64,000 nt of DNA from an uncultured Prevotella sp. (GCA_934204655.1 CAKPZJ010000010.1:1-64000); one strand, 5' to 3'; numbered from the stretch's first letter, positions 34,733 through 43,107 are shown. Numbers and translations: made by a program. The notes: a model not told the origin generated them from the letters alone.

Positions 34733-35779
34733 TTACTTGATGCCCCGCTCGTTGAGCGCCTTGCTGTATTTGGCGGCGTTGGCCTGGTGCTCGGCATACG
34801 TGCGGGCAAAGTTGTGGGTACCGCTGAAGTCTTCCTTGGCACACATGTACAGGTAGGGGTGGTGTACCAGGTTGAGCACGGCATCGATGCCAGCCACCGA
34901 GGGTACGCGGATGGGCCCTGGAGGCAGTCCCACGTTGGTATAGGTATTGTAGGGACTCTTAGTCTGCAGCATATTGTGGTAAATGCGCTTCAGCTCGAAC
35001 TGCTTGAGGGCAAACTTGATGGTGGGGTCGGCTTGCAGCGGCATGCCGTTAGGGTATTCGGCGTCCCTTACGTTCAGCCGGTTGTAATACATACCCGCTA
35101 TCATCGGCTTCTCGGCATTGTTGGCCGTCTCTTCATCTACTATACTGGCCAGGGTCATCACCTGTTCTGGGGAGAGGCCCAGGGCCTTGGCCTTTTGGGT
35201 TCGCTCGTCGTTCCAGAACCTCCGGCTCTCTTTCTGCATACGCTTTAGCAGTTTATCCAGGGTGATATTCCAGTAAATGTCGTACGTATTGGGTATAAAC
35301 ATACACACCATTGTCTCCGGAGTGTACCCGTATGACTTGCAGGTATCTGGGTTGGTCAGCGCCGTGGTCAGTTGGCTGTCGCTTAGCATGAGTTTCTTGG
35401 CCAGTTCGGCCGACAGGTCTTCTACGGTTCTCACCGAGGGTATGGTTACGCTTATGGGGGTCTGCATGCCGGCTTTCAGATGGCGGAAGAGCATCAGCGC
35501 ACCTATGTGAGTATCTATCTCGTAGCGGCCGGTCTTGATGTTGTCCTTGTAAGCCCCATGCTTGGCCAGGGTGCTGAACCCCTGCATGCCATGTCTGGAC
35601 GCTATGGGCGTCAACTTGGCAAATACTGAGTCAATGTTGTCATCCTGATCTATGTAGAGGTACTGGGTGGTCGGCATGGCCGAAAAGGCAGAGATAAAGT
35701 AATAGTACATGAATAGCACGATAACTGCGAGGCACGCCCCGGCAGGTATCAGATATTTTTTCTTCTTTACTACATACAT
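34733..35779 (-). CDS. mltG: Endolytic peptidoglycan transglycosylase MltG
   Basis: A 348-aa YceG-like lytic transglycosylase that cleaves nascent glycan strands, anchored by one N-terminal TM helix (YLIPAGACLAVIVLFMYYY). A LysM-like segment is followed by the catalytic region with LASIVDEETANNAEKPMIAGMYYNRL (about residues 205-230), whose ET glutamate matches the family active site. It ends in GLPPGPIRVPS and the NFARTYAEH motif. It is monocistronic, divergent from the HAD phosphatase. Confidence 0.95.
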   Translation of the reverse strand: MYVVKKKKYLIPAGACLAVIVLFMYYYFISAFSAMPTTQYLYIDQDDNIDSVFAKLTPIASRHGMQGFSTLAKHGAYKDNIKTGRYEIDTHIGALMLFRHLKAGMQTPISVTIPSVRTVEDLSAELAKKLMLSDSQLTTALTNPDTCKSYGYTPETMVCMFIPNTYDIYWNITLDKLLKRMQKESRRFWNDERTQKAKALGLSPEQVMTLASIVDEETANNAEKPMIAGMYYNRLNVRDAEYPNGMPLQADPTIKFALKQFELKRIYHNMLQTKSPYNTYTNVGLPPGPIRVPSVAGIDAVLNLVHHPYLYMCAKEDFSGTHNFARTYAEHQANAAKYSKALNERGIK

Positions 35780-35800
35780 ACTTGTACTTATTTTGAGTTT

Positions 35801-35823
35801 ATATACATCTTATTATATATAGG
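35801..35823 (+). repeat. Dispersed AT-rich motif, copy 4
   Basis: ATACATCTTATTATATATAG, in the mltG 5' leader. Confidence 0.45.
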
Positions 35824-35825
35824 AG

Positions 35826-35848
35826 AGCGCCACAGGGGTGGTGGCGCT
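35826..35848 (-). other. Hairpin in the mltG 5' leader
   Basis: AGCGCCAC/GTGGCGCT perfect 8-bp stem with a 7-nt loop, lying between the mltG -7 box and start codon. It may affect mRNA stability; role unproven. Confidence 0.45.
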
Positions 35849-35858
35849 TATTCCGGTG

Positions 35859-35866
35859 CAAAGATA
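35859..35866 (-). promoter_or_regulatory. -7 element for mltG
   Basis: TATCTTTG on the minus strand, 80 nt upstream of the start codon. Confidence 0.6.
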
Positions 35867-35910
35867 CAAAAACTTTAAACGGCTCGGTGTGGCGTATAGA
35901 TTTTTTTTGC

Positions 35911-35918
35911 TAACTTTG
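35911..35918 (+). promoter_or_regulatory. -7 element for HAD phosphatase
   Basis: TAACTTTG on the plus strand, 62 nt before the start; no TTTG at the right distance. Confidence 0.6.
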
Positions 35919-35980
35919 CTTAAAATTATGGTGAAGGATAACTTTTTGCTCTTTGCCAGGGAGATAACAGAGATAATAAG

Positions 35981-36619
35981 ATGGAATATCAGACATTTGT
36001 TTTCGATTTGGATGGTACGCTGCTCAACACCCTTGATGACTTGGCCGCCAGTACCAACTATGCCCTGCGTACCCATGACATGCCCGAGCGTACGGTCGAC
36101 GAGGTGTGCCGATTTGTAGGTAATGGCGTGAAAAAACTCATGGAACGCGCCATTCCTGGGGGCTTGGACAATCCGCAGTTTGAGGACACCTACGCATGCT
36201 TTCGCCAGCATTACCTGGTTCATAACCTTGACACCACTCGCCCTTATCCTCATATCTTAGATATGCTTGACGGCCTGAAGCGCCAGGGTAAGCACCTGGC
36301 CGTGGTTAGTAACAAGTTCTACGCTGCCACACAGGATTTGTGTCGCCACTTCTTCGGCCAGTACATCAGTGTGGCCATCGGCGAGCGTGAGAATATCCGT
36401 AAGAAACCTGCCCCTGACACCGTGCTCGAGGCTTTGCGTCAGCTCGGCGTGGGCCGCGATGGTGCCGTGTATGTCGGTGACAGCGATGTGGATATAGACA
36501 CCGCCCGTAACTGCGGTATGCCGTGCCTGAGTGTGCTGTGGGGGTTCCGGTCGCGCCCGTTCTTGCTCGAGCATGGCGCCACCACACTGATAGAGTCGCC
36601 GCTGCAACTGCTGGAATAA
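35981..36619 (+). CDS. HAD-superfamily phosphatase, phosphoglycolate phosphatase-like
   Basis: A 212-aa hydrolase of the Gph/PGP subgroup. Nucleophile and acid/base aspartates are D9 and D11 in FVFDLDGTLLNT. A helical cap follows, then AVVSNK (motif II Ser/Thr region), the KKPAPD lysine and VYVGDSDVDIDTARNCGM (motif IV acids). It probably dephosphorylates 2-phosphoglycolate or a similar small substrate; exact substrate unknown. It is a single-gene unit ending in a hairpin shared with the convergent macB-type permease. Confidence 0.9.
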   Translation: MEYQTFVFDLDGTLLNTLDDLAASTNYALRTHDMPERTVDEVCRFVGNGVKKLMERAIPGGLDNPQFEDTYACFRQHYLVHNLDTTRPYPHILDMLDGLKRQGKHLAVVSNKFYAATQDLCRHFFGQYISVAIGERENIRKKPAPDTVLEALRQLGVGRDGAVYVGDSDVDIDTARNCGMPCLSVLWGFRSRPFLLEHGATTLIESPLQLLE

Positions 36620-36627
36620 CCAATAGC

Positions 36628-36672
36628 AACGCCCTGCCAATGCAGTCTGCAAAGACTCCTTGGCAGGGCGTT
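36628..36672. terminator. Convergent hairpin between HAD gene and efflux operon
   Basis: 13-bp perfect stem AACGCCCTGCCAA/TTGGCAGGGCGTT; the 19-nt loop contains a nested AGTCT/AGACT. It lies between two convergent genes, with no strong T-run. Confidence 0.65.
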
Positions 36673-36693
36673 CTGGTATTCAGGTAAGTAGTA

Positions 36694-37932
36694 TTATTCG
36701 TATCTGATGGCCTCTATCGGGTCGAGCTGAGCCGCCTTCTTGGCTGGGTACCAACCGAAGAACACGCCCGTGATGGTACATACGGCGAAGCTCATCACTA
36801 TGCTCCATGGCTGGATGTATATGGGCCAGTTGGCCAGGGCCTTTACGGCATACGAGGCGCTCACCCCTAACACGATGCCTATCACGCCACCGGTAACGCT
36901 CAGCATGATGGCCTCGATGAGGAACTGGTTGAGTATATCCACGCCCCGGGCACCCACGCTCATGCGCAGGCCTATCTCGCGGGTACGCTCCGTGACACTC
37001 ACGTACATAATATTCATAATGCCGATACCGCCCACGATGAGCGAGATGCCTGCCACCGCACCCAAGAGGATGGTGAGCATGTCGGTGGTAGAGTTCATCA
37101 TGGATGCCAACTCTTCCTGAGAGCGTATGTTGAAGTCATCGTCGTCGCCCTCGCTGCTGTCGGTAGCCTCCTTGAGCTTGTGGTTGGTGCGAAGAATGTC
37201 GGTAATCTCGCTGGTAGCCTTGTCGGTTACGCCCTCGGTAATGGCCGAGCACTGGATTTCGCTCAGGTAGGTCTGGGCGAGTATTCGCTTCATCACCGTG
37301 GTATAGGGGGCCAGCACCAAGTTGTCCTGGTCCATGCCCATGGAGTTATATCCTTTCTTCTTCAGTACTCCGATAACCCGGAAGGGTATCGTTCCGAAGC
37401 GCACCACCTTTCCCACGGCATCGCCACCGTCCGGGAAAAGATAATCTACCACTGTCTGCCCTAAGATACATACCTTGGCTGATGAGCGGATGTCTGCATC
37501 GGTAAAGCAGTCGCCATCGGCTACGCTCAGCTGCCTTATGCCGAGGTAGTCGAGGTTCACGCCGTAGATAGTGGACTGCGTATTGTTGTTGCCGTATATC
37601 CACTGGCCCGAGCTGGTTACCACTGGACTCACCGCCTTGACATAGTGACAGTCATCGCGTATGCTCTGATAGTCGGTGAGCTTCAGGGTCTGCATGGAGG
37701 ATGGATCCATGCGCACGCCACCCCTCATGTCGGCACCCGGGTGTATCATTATCATGTTAGAGCCCATCTCGGCTATGTTGGCCTGTATGCTCTTCTTGGA
37801 GCCTTGGCCTATGGCAAGCATGGTGATGACCGAGGCCACGCCGATGATGATGCCCAGCGCCGTCAGGAACGACCGCATCTTGTTGGCGGCTATCGCCCTG
37901 AGTGCTATCTTGAACAAATTCTGATAATTCAT
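36694..37932 (-). CDS. MacB-type ABC transporter permease (FtsX domain)
   Basis: A 412-aa inner-membrane subunit. The N-terminal TM helix is in FLTALGIIIGVASVITMLAIGQGS, followed by a large periplasmic MacB_PCD domain (~residues 50-270). Three C-terminal FtsX helices follow (GISLIVGGIGIMNIMYVSVTERTREIGLRMSVGA marks the first coupling region). With the separate ATPase, MFP and TolC genes upstream it forms a tripartite MacAB-TolC-like exporter. It is the last gene of the operon; the substrate is unknown (macrolides, peptides or lipids are known for the family). Confidence 0.92.
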   Translation of the reverse strand: MNYQNLFKIALRAIAANKMRSFLTALGIIIGVASVITMLAIGQGSKKSIQANIAEMGSNMIMIHPGADMRGGVRMDPSSMQTLKLTDYQSIRDDCHYVKAVSPVVTSSGQWIYGNNNTQSTIYGVNLDYLGIRQLSVADGDCFTDADIRSSAKVCILGQTVVDYLFPDGGDAVGKVVRFGTIPFRVIGVLKKKGYNSMGMDQDNLVLAPYTTVMKRILAQTYLSEIQCSAITEGVTDKATSEITDILRTNHKLKEATDSSEGDDDDFNIRSQEELASMMNSTTDMLTILLGAVAGISLIVGGIGIMNIMYVSVTERTREIGLRMSVGARGVDILNQFLIEAIMLSVTGGVIGIVLGVSASYAVKALANWPIYIQPWSIVMSFAVCTITGVFFGWYPAKKAAQLDPIEAIRYE

Positions 37933-37974
37933 TGTTACTTAAATTCTTAATGGTTACTACAGTGCCCAGAGTGG

Positions 37975-38742
37975 CTACTCGTCGCTATTGGTTGGCAGCG
38001 CCGCCAGTCCCTCGGCAGCCGACTTGATGTCGTGGTTGTACTCATCGCTTATCACCACACCGTCGCGCAGCTGGATGTTGCGGCTCGAGTAGTTGGCTAT
38101 GTCGGGGTTGTGGGTTACAAAGATGATGGTGCGTCCCTCGGCGTGGAGCTTCTGAAACAGCACCAGTATCTCGAACGACGTGCGGGTGTCCAGGTTACCC
38201 GTGGCCTCGTCGGCCAGTATCACCGCGGGGTTGTTTACCAGCGCCCTGGCTATGGCCACGCGCTGCATCTGGCCTCCTGACATCTGATTGGACTTGTGGT
38301 ACAGTCTGTCGCCCAACCCCACAGCCTGCAGAGCCCTCACGGCGCGCTCCCGACGTTCGGCGGCGCTTACAGAGGAGTTGTACATGAGTGGCAGTTCCAC
38401 GTTTTCTACGCTGGTGGTCTTGGGCAGCAGATTATAGTTCTGGAATATGAACCCAATCTTCTGGTTGCGGAGCACCGCGCGCTGCGACTTGGACATGGAG
38501 CGTACACTTACACCGTCCAAGAGGTACTCGCCGCTGCTGGGAGTGTCCAGGCAGCCCAGCTGGTTAAGCAGTGTCGATTTGCCAGAGCCCGACTTACCCA
38601 TGATGGTGACAAACTCGCCCTCGTAGATGCTGAAAGTAACACCCTTGAGGGCATGTACTTTCTCATCGCCTACGATGAAGTCGCGCTTTACGTTCTTCAG
38701 CTCTATAACGGCCTTCTTGCCGTCCTTATTTACCCTTTCCAT
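37975..38742 (-). CDS. MacB/LolD-type ABC transporter ATP-binding protein
   Basis: A 255-aa ATPase: Walker [11 protein letters not shown] (about residues 48-57), Q-loop [10 protein letters not shown], signature [15 protein letters not shown], Walker [14 protein letters not shown] (Ala where most have Pro) and H-loop FVTHNPD. The start [18 protein letters not shown] (38742) is favoured, giving a 17-nt overlap with the macA-like gene. The upstream extension is proline/arginine-rich and unlike the family. It is the energy source for the FtsX permease 42 nt downstream. Confidence 0.93.
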   Translation of the reverse strand: MERVNKDGKKAVIELKNVKRDFIVGDEKVHALKGVTFSIYEGEFVTIMGKSGSGKSTLLNQLGCLDTPSSGEYLLDGVSVRSMSKSQRAVLRNQKIGFIFQNYNLLPKTTSVENVELPLMYNSSVSAAERRERAVRALQAVGLGDRLYHKSNQMSGGQMQRVAIARALVNNPAVILADEATGNLDTRTSFEILVLFQKLHAEGRTIIFVTHNPDIANYSSRNIQLRDGVVISDEYNHDIKSAAEGLAALPTNSDE

Positions 38743-39913
38743 TCTTGTCCTGTTTTCTTGGGCCTGGGGCGAAGGGGCTGCTCTCCTGCGGGCCATCGCC
38801 ATTGGCCTCATCGGTATTCATCTTTATTCCTGTAATAATCTGCTTGCCGGCAGCGATGCCGCCCAATATCTGCGTATGGGTACCATCGGTCATGCCTATC
38901 TTGACTGCGTGAGCCACAATCTGGTTGCCCTCAAGCGTCCAGACCTTGTTCTTGCCGTTGCAGTCCACTATCTTGCGCTTGCCCACGGTCTCCTTTTCGG
39001 GCGAGTATCTCAGGGCCTTAGAGGGGATGGACAGCACACCGTCCAGTTCTGACGTGAAGATGGTGACGTTGGCCGTCAGACCCGGCTTGAGCTTCATGTC
39101 GGCATTGGGAGCCGATATGACCACCTCGTAGGTTACCACGTTGTTGGTAGTGGTGGCTTCCTGACGCACCTGCTTGACCGTTCCGGAGAAAGTCTCGGTG
39201 GGGTAGGCGTCAACGGTAAACGATACACGCTCGCCCACCTTGACGTCGGCTATGTCGGCCTCGTCTACATCGGCCACCACCTGCATGTTAGTCAGGTCTT
39301 GGGCTATGGTGAACAGCTCAGGGGTCGAGAAGCTGGCCGCTACGGTCTGGCCCTCTTCAACCGACTTGGACAGCACAATGCCGTCTATGGGTGAGGTGAT
39401 GGTGGCATACCCCAAGTTAGTCTGAGCCTTGCGCACGTTTTCGCGGGCCGTGGCCACGTTCTCCTTGGCCTGCCGGTAAGCCAGCTGGGCCTCCTCGAAC
39501 TCGTTGGCGCTGATGAGCCCTTTCTTATAGAGGGTCTGGTTGCGCTTGAAGTTGGCCGTCTGGTACGACAGCGTGCTCTGCATGCTGGCCAGGTTGGCCT
39601 TGGCCGTATTCAGTTCGCTGGTCAGGTTGGTCTTGTCAAGCTCGGCTATTACCTGGCCCTTCTTTACCACGCTGTTGTAGTCTACGTAGAGCTTGCTTAC
39701 GATACCCGAAACCTGGGTACCTACCGTTACCGAGGTCACGGGCTCTATGCTGCCCGTAGCGGTAATGCTGTTCTGCAGGTTGGCCGGTGCCACCTTGCCC
39801 ATTTCAAACTCCACCTCGTCGTTCTTCTTTCCGCGCGAGCAGGTGGCTATTACGGCAACAGCCACGATGACCACAGCTGCCACTATTCCCCATTTCTTGT
39901 TTGTAAGTTTCAT
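38726..39913 (-). CDS. Membrane fusion (periplasmic adaptor) protein, MacA-like
   Basis: A 395-aa RND/MacA-type adaptor. Single N-terminal TM anchor (IVAAVVIVAVAVIAT), barrel-sandwich hybrid strand with SIEPVTSVTVGTQVSGIV, an alpha-helical hairpin (AELDKTNLTSELNTAKANLA to EARKAQTNLGYA region) and ITSPIDGIVLSKSVEEGQTV returning to the lipoyl half. Beta-barrel and membrane-proximal domains follow. The C-terminus is charged ([11 protein letters not shown]). It bridges the inner-membrane permease and the TolC-type protein encoded just upstream. Confidence 0.93.
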   Translation of the reverse strand: MKLTNKKWGIVAAVVIVAVAVIATCSRGKKNDEVEFEMGKVAPANLQNSITATGSIEPVTSVTVGTQVSGIVSKLYVDYNSVVKKGQVIAELDKTNLTSELNTAKANLASMQSTLSYQTANFKRNQTLYKKGLISANEFEEAQLAYRQAKENVATARENVRKAQTNLGYATITSPIDGIVLSKSVEEGQTVAASFSTPELFTIAQDLTNMQVVADVDEADIADVKVGERVSFTVDAYPTETFSGTVKQVRQEATTTNNVVTYEVVISAPNADMKLKPGLTANVTIFTSELDGVLSIPSKALRYSPEKETVGKRKIVDCNGKNKVWTLEGNQIVAHAVKIGMTDGTHTQILGGIAAGKQIITGIKMNTDEANGDGPQESSPFAPGPRKQDKNGKGK

Positions 39914-39947
39914 CTTTATTGAGTCTGTTATTATGATTATCTATCGG

Positions 39948-41285
39948 TTAAAGTCTCCCGTTCTGGTAGAAGTTGAGCATATTTAGGTTGAGCATGGTGA
40001 GATACTTGCTCTGAAGCTCGCTCTGCTGTGCCTTGAGCATGTTGTCGCGGCCCGTGAGCAGCTCCACGATGTTTTTGAGCCCCAGCCGGAACTGCTCGCT
40101 CAGCAGCTCGTAGCTGGCGGCGGCACTCTCGGTGCTAACCTTGGCTGCCTTGAACATAGACTGGTTGGTGCTGGCCTGAATCCAGTAGTTCTCGATGGTA
40201 GAGTACAGCTGTGTCTGCTTATCTTTAAGCTCCAGCTCGTAGCTGATACGCTGCAGCTGAGCCTTGTTTACTGCGGTCTTGGTCTTGCGCTGATCCAGCA
40301 GCGGTATGCTTACCGTGAAGCCGGCCCCGATGTTGAAGTTGTTCTTAATCTGGGTTCCCCAGGCGTTGTTACTCATCGAGGTGGTGTTGGTGGTAAGTCC
40401 GGCGCTCAGCCCTATAGTGGGCAATTTGCCTGCCTTGGCCATCTTGATGTCCAGGGCGCTTGCCTGTATGCCTATTTGGGCGTTCTTGATTTCGGGACGG
40501 GTGGCCAGGGCCGCGTTGTACACGTTCTGCAGAGCCGGGATTTGCTGCAGCACAGCCTGGTCGTCTATCTCGTCGGCCACCACCTCAAAGGCTTCGCCAT
40601 CGGTCAGCTGCAGCAACTGGCGCAACTGACGGGTATATTCGCTGATGTTGCTTTCGGCCTGCACCACGCTGTACTGGTCCTGGGCGCGCTGTGCTGTAAG
40701 CTGCGCCAGGTCAGCCTTGCTCATCTTGCCGGCCTTGACAAACTCCTGGCCGCGCTCTTCGTTCTTCTGGCTGGTACTCAGGGCTGCCTGGCTCACCTTC
40801 TTGGCTTCGAGCGAGTACAGTATCTGTACGTAGAGCTGGGCTATCTGTTCCTGTATGCTGTTGGCGGTTTCGGCCGTGGCCAGGTCGGCTTGCTGCTCGG
40901 CCAGCTTGTTGGCCTTAATACGGTCTCGGTTGATGTTGCCGTTCCACACGGTCCAGTTGGCGTTCAGCGCGTAGGTGCCATTGTAGTACACCTTGTCCAC
41001 GCTGGCCTGCACCTGGTCGCCGGCCACGATGGCGCGGCCCGTCTGGGGCCACGGGTTAAGTGTAATGTTCTGGTTGGTGCTGGCCGTGAGCGACGGCAGC
41101 AGCGCAGCCTTGCTCTCCAGTACATCTTCGGTGGCCGCCTGCTTCTGTATGCGGCTCTTCTGCAAAGTAATGTTGTTCTCTAACGCGTAGTCGATACACT
41201 GCCTAAGCGTCCAGGGGCGTGCCTTGGCCGACAGGGTTGCTGTGCCTATCAAGGTTGCCGTTAATACTATCCTGTAAATGTTCAT
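39948..41285 (-). CDS. TolC-family outer-membrane efflux protein
   Basis: A 445-aa outer-membrane channel with signal peptide (IVLTATLIGTATLSAKA) and two OEP repeats. The first is WTLRQCIDYALENNITLQKSRIQ, the second RPEIKNAQIGIQASALDIKMAKAG. There are long coiled-coil helices around residues 140-230 and 330-430. It is the first gene of the tolC-macA-ATPase-permease operon. The start codon is embedded in a perfect 12-bp dyad (see 41283-41319), suggesting control at this point. No promoter of the TAnnTTTG type was found between it and ribE. Confidence 0.94.
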   Translation of the reverse strand: MNIYRIVLTATLIGTATLSAKARPWTLRQCIDYALENNITLQKSRIQKQAATEDVLESKAALLPSLTASTNQNITLNPWPQTGRAIVAGDQVQASVDKVYYNGTYALNANWTVWNGNINRDRIKANKLAEQQADLATAETANSIQEQIAQLYVQILYSLEAKKVSQAALSTSQKNEERGQEFVKAGKMSKADLAQLTAQRAQDQYSVVQAESNISEYTRQLRQLLQLTDGEAFEVVADEIDDQAVLQQIPALQNVYNAALATRPEIKNAQIGIQASALDIKMAKAGKLPTIGLSAGLTTNTTSMSNNAWGTQIKNNFNIGAGFTVSIPLLDQRKTKTAVNKAQLQRISYELELKDKQTQLYSTIENYWIQASTNQSMFKAAKVSTESAAASYELLSEQFRLGLKNIVELLTGRDNMLKAQQSELQSKYLTMLNLNMLNFYQNGRL

Positions 41286-41319
41286 ATAAAAGATAATTAC
41301 GATAAAAATCTTTTATATG
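41283..41319 (-). promoter_or_regulatory. Perfect 12-13-12 dyad overlapping the tolC-like start codon
   Basis: CATATAAAAGAT (41283-41294) and ATCTTTTATATG (41308-41319) are perfect inverted repeats with a 13-nt spacer. The ATG of the gene is the last triplet of the transcribed right arm. It could be an operator for a dimeric repressor or an RNA hairpin hiding the start codon. Confidence 0.6.
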
Positions 41320-41359
41320 ATGGATAACGGGGAGTGTAGTTTAATCCGTGAGGGGTTTA

Positions 41360-41401
41360 TTAACAAAAGATTGCAGTCGTTTACACTAACGACTGCAATC
41401 T
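41360..41401 (-). terminator. Intrinsic terminator of ribE, overlapping its stop codon
   Basis: 14-bp perfect stem AGATTGCAGTCGTT/AACGACTGCAATCT (41368-41381, 41388-41401). It is followed on the minus strand by TTTTGTTA. The upstream arm is formed by the last ribE codons and the stop codon falls in the loop. Confidence 0.85.
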
Positions 41402-41983
41402 GGCGATATACTTGCCGAGTATGTCGAACTCTATGTTGACCGTAGAGCCTACCTGTATGTCGGCAAAGTTGGTATTGGCCCGTGTGTAGGGTATGATGGC
41501 CACCTGGAACGAGTCTTCGGTGGGATTGCACACGGTGAGCGATACGCCATTGACCGTTACCGAACCCTTGTCGACCGTAAAGTAGCCTCGCCGGGCCATG
41601 TCCCGGTCGTAGGGATACCGGAAAGTAAAGTAGGTACTGCCGCCCGCGTCGCTCATGTCGGTACATACAGCCGTCTGGTCTACGTGGCCCTGTACGATAT
41701 GGCCGTCCAGCCGGCCGTTCATCAGCATGGAGCGCTCCACGTTGACGCGGTCGCCCACGCTCAGGGCCCCTAAATTGGACCGCTCCAGCGTCTCCTTCAT
41801 GGCCGTAACGGTATAGGTGTTGCCCTCGATGGCCACCACGGTCAGGCAGACGCCATTGTGGGCCACGCTCTGGTCTATCCGGAGCTGCGAGGCAAACGAG
41901 CACGTCAGGGTGATGTCTATATTCTCCTGTTCCTTTGTGACGGCCGTTACCGTGGCCATCTCTTCTACTATTCCGCTAAACAT
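41381..41983 (-). CDS. ribE: Riboflavin synthase (alpha chain)
   Basis: A 200-aa trimeric enzyme dismutating two lumazines to riboflavin. There are two homologous lumazine-binding barrels: MFSGIVEEMATV...NGVCLTVV with HIVQGHVDQ for the first, then GSVTVNGVSLTV for the second. It ends in the helical ILGKYIARLQSL. It has a ~220-nt leader with strong predicted structure but no FMN-riboswitch consensus. Other rib genes are absent, so it is a single-gene unit ending in its own terminator. Confidence 0.95.
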   Translation of the reverse strand: MFSGIVEEMATVTAVTKEQENIDITLTCSFASQLRIDQSVAHNGVCLTVVAIEGNTYTVTAMKETLERSNLGALSVGDRVNVERSMLMNGRLDGHIVQGHVDQTAVCTDMSDAGGSTYFTFRYPYDRDMARRGYFTVDKGSVTVNGVSLTVCNPTEDSFQVAIIPYTRANTNFADIQVGSTVNIEFDILGKYIARLQSLV

Positions 41984-42006
41984 TGTTGATGTATTGAGTG
42001 TAAAAC

Positions 42007-42195
42007 GGGGGTTGTACGATGATGTGATGATAAGTCCGAGTAATTAAGATTTGAGTGCCCTCCGTCTTTGTAATCCACCGGTCTTCCGACTTAGTTCCAG
42101 TTACTGGAGTTTATATGGCCCGCCATTAACAAGAGAGGCTTGCTCGGTATTGTTTTTTATGTGATGACTATCCCGATCGAATCGGTACAACCCCC
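42007..42195 (-). ncRNA. Candidate structured 5' leader RNA of ribE
   Basis: On the minus strand the segment begins GGGGGTTGTAC and ends GTACAACCCCC: an 11-bp perfect closing stem around 167 nt. Inside are CCGAT-TCG-ATCGG and TCCAG-TAA-CTGGA hairpins and a block AGTCGGAAGACCGG reminiscent of a cobalamin-riboswitch B12 box. It lies between a TAACTTTG promoter box and ribE. The canonical FMN and cobalamin cores are not visible, so the class is unknown. Alternatively, the 11-bp ends could be terminal repeats of a small mobile element. Confidence 0.5.
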
Positions 42196-42211
42196 TAATA
42201 TTTTTCTGATG

Positions 42212-42219
42212 CAAAGTTA
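42212..42219 (-). promoter_or_regulatory. -7 element for ribE leader
   Basis: TAACTTTG on the minus strand, about 230 nt upstream of the ribE start. Confidence 0.6.
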
Positions 42220-42285
42220 CAACTTCCTGTCCATTCGGCAAAATGATTTCGGCTATTTTTTCGCCCCTATCTGTCATGGCCGTGC

Positions 42286-42307
42286 CTATATATATAATAA
42301 GGTATAG
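42286..42307 (-). repeat. Dispersed AT-rich motif, copy 5
   Basis: On the minus strand CTATACCTTATTATATATAT then AGG, just after the stop of the gamma-carbonic-anhydrase-like gene. Confidence 0.5.
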
Positions 42308-42326
42308 GACAGTGGCCGTCGCCCCG

Positions 42327-42836
42327 CTATTCGCCCTCGCGATACCAGTCCTTGAGATAGCCGGCATAGTGGCGGGCGTACTCTTCGGCCTGGCCAGGCT
42401 GGCAAGCCTTGATGCGGCGGGCCGGTATGCCGCCCCATATCTCGTGGGCCGGTATGTGGGTGCCCTGGGTAACCACGGCACCGGCTGCCACAATGGCCCC
42501 CGGGCCCACTTCGGCCCCGTCGAGCACCGTGGCGTTCATGCCGATGAGTGCTCCACGGCCCACGGTGGCGCCATGTACTACGGCCCCATGGCCTACCGAC
42601 ACGTCATCGTCCAGAATACAGGGCGTGCCCTGCGACTGGTGCAGACAGGCGCAGTCTTGCACATTCACGCGGTTGCCGCAGCGTATGCCGTCGACATCGG
42701 CGCGCAGCACGGCACCGTACCAGATACTACAGCCGTCGCCTAAGTGGCAGTTGCCAGCTAAGGTGGCGTTCTCAGCGATAAAACAGGCGTCACCCCATGT
42801 GGGCTCCATGCCTTTAACCTTTACTATGATGGCCAT
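42327..42836 (-). CDS. Gamma-carbonic anhydrase-like hexapeptide-repeat protein
   Basis: A 169-aa left-handed beta-helix protein of the YrdA/PaaY/gamma-CA group, normally trimeric. Hexapeptide repeats run from FIAENATLAGNCHLGDG to GAEVGPGAIVAAGAVV. Likely metal-binding histidines are in CLHQSQ and in DVSVGHGAVVHGATVG (two), in the positions of gamma-CA zinc ligands. It ends PARRIKACQPGQAEEYARHYAGYLKDWY. Start MAIIVKVKGMEPTWGD (42836) is fixed by the -7 box at 42855-42862. Carbonic anhydrase activity is possible but not certain for this subfamily. Confidence 0.88.
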   Translation of the reverse strand: MAIIVKVKGMEPTWGDACFIAENATLAGNCHLGDGCSIWYGAVLRADVDGIRCGNRVNVQDCACLHQSQGTPCILDDDVSVGHGAVVHGATVGRGALIGMNATVLDGAEVGPGAIVAAGAVVTQGTHIPAHEIWGGIPARRIKACQPGQAEEYARHYAGYLKDWYREGE

Positions 42837-42854
42837 AATGATAAGTTTGAGGTG

Positions 42855-42862
42855 CAAAGGTA
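42855..42862 (-). promoter_or_regulatory. -7 element for gamma-CA-like gene
   Basis: TACCTTTG on the minus strand, 19 nt before the start codon. Confidence 0.6.
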
Positions 42863-42898
42863 GTAAAACTAACTGTAAAATGGCCATCGCGGGAAATG

Positions 42899-43107
42899 AA
42901 AAGACCGGTCTTTAGCTTTCTAAAGGCGGCTCCCAGCTTTCTAAAGACGGCTCCCAGCATCGTAAAGGTCGGTCTCCACGACTTTTGCGATGGCTATTGA
43001 CGTGTGGAAAATCATCACCAGCGTGCAGGCAGTTCTTTTTACTTTTCCACTCTTTTATCTTTTTACTTCTCCAAATTGTCATTTTACTTTTATACCTTTT
43101 TACTTTT
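42899..43107 (+). repeat. Modular intergenic repeat element C
   Basis: 21-bp units in inverted orientation (TAAAGrCGGCTCCCAGC-type) start at 42920, 42941 and 42962. They are followed by CACCAGCGTGCAGG (43019-43032) and pyrimidine-rich DNA ending TACCTTTTTACTTTT (43093-43107), the same right end as element A. The left inverted repeat is missing, as if replaced by the gamma-CA-like promoter region. Confidence 0.6.

Noticed and set aside
42007..42195. Canonical FMN or cobalamin riboswitch before ribE
   Set aside because: The FMN core and the cobalamin GGGAATCCGGTG-type core are not found on either strand; only a B12-box-like block is present, so the class is left open.
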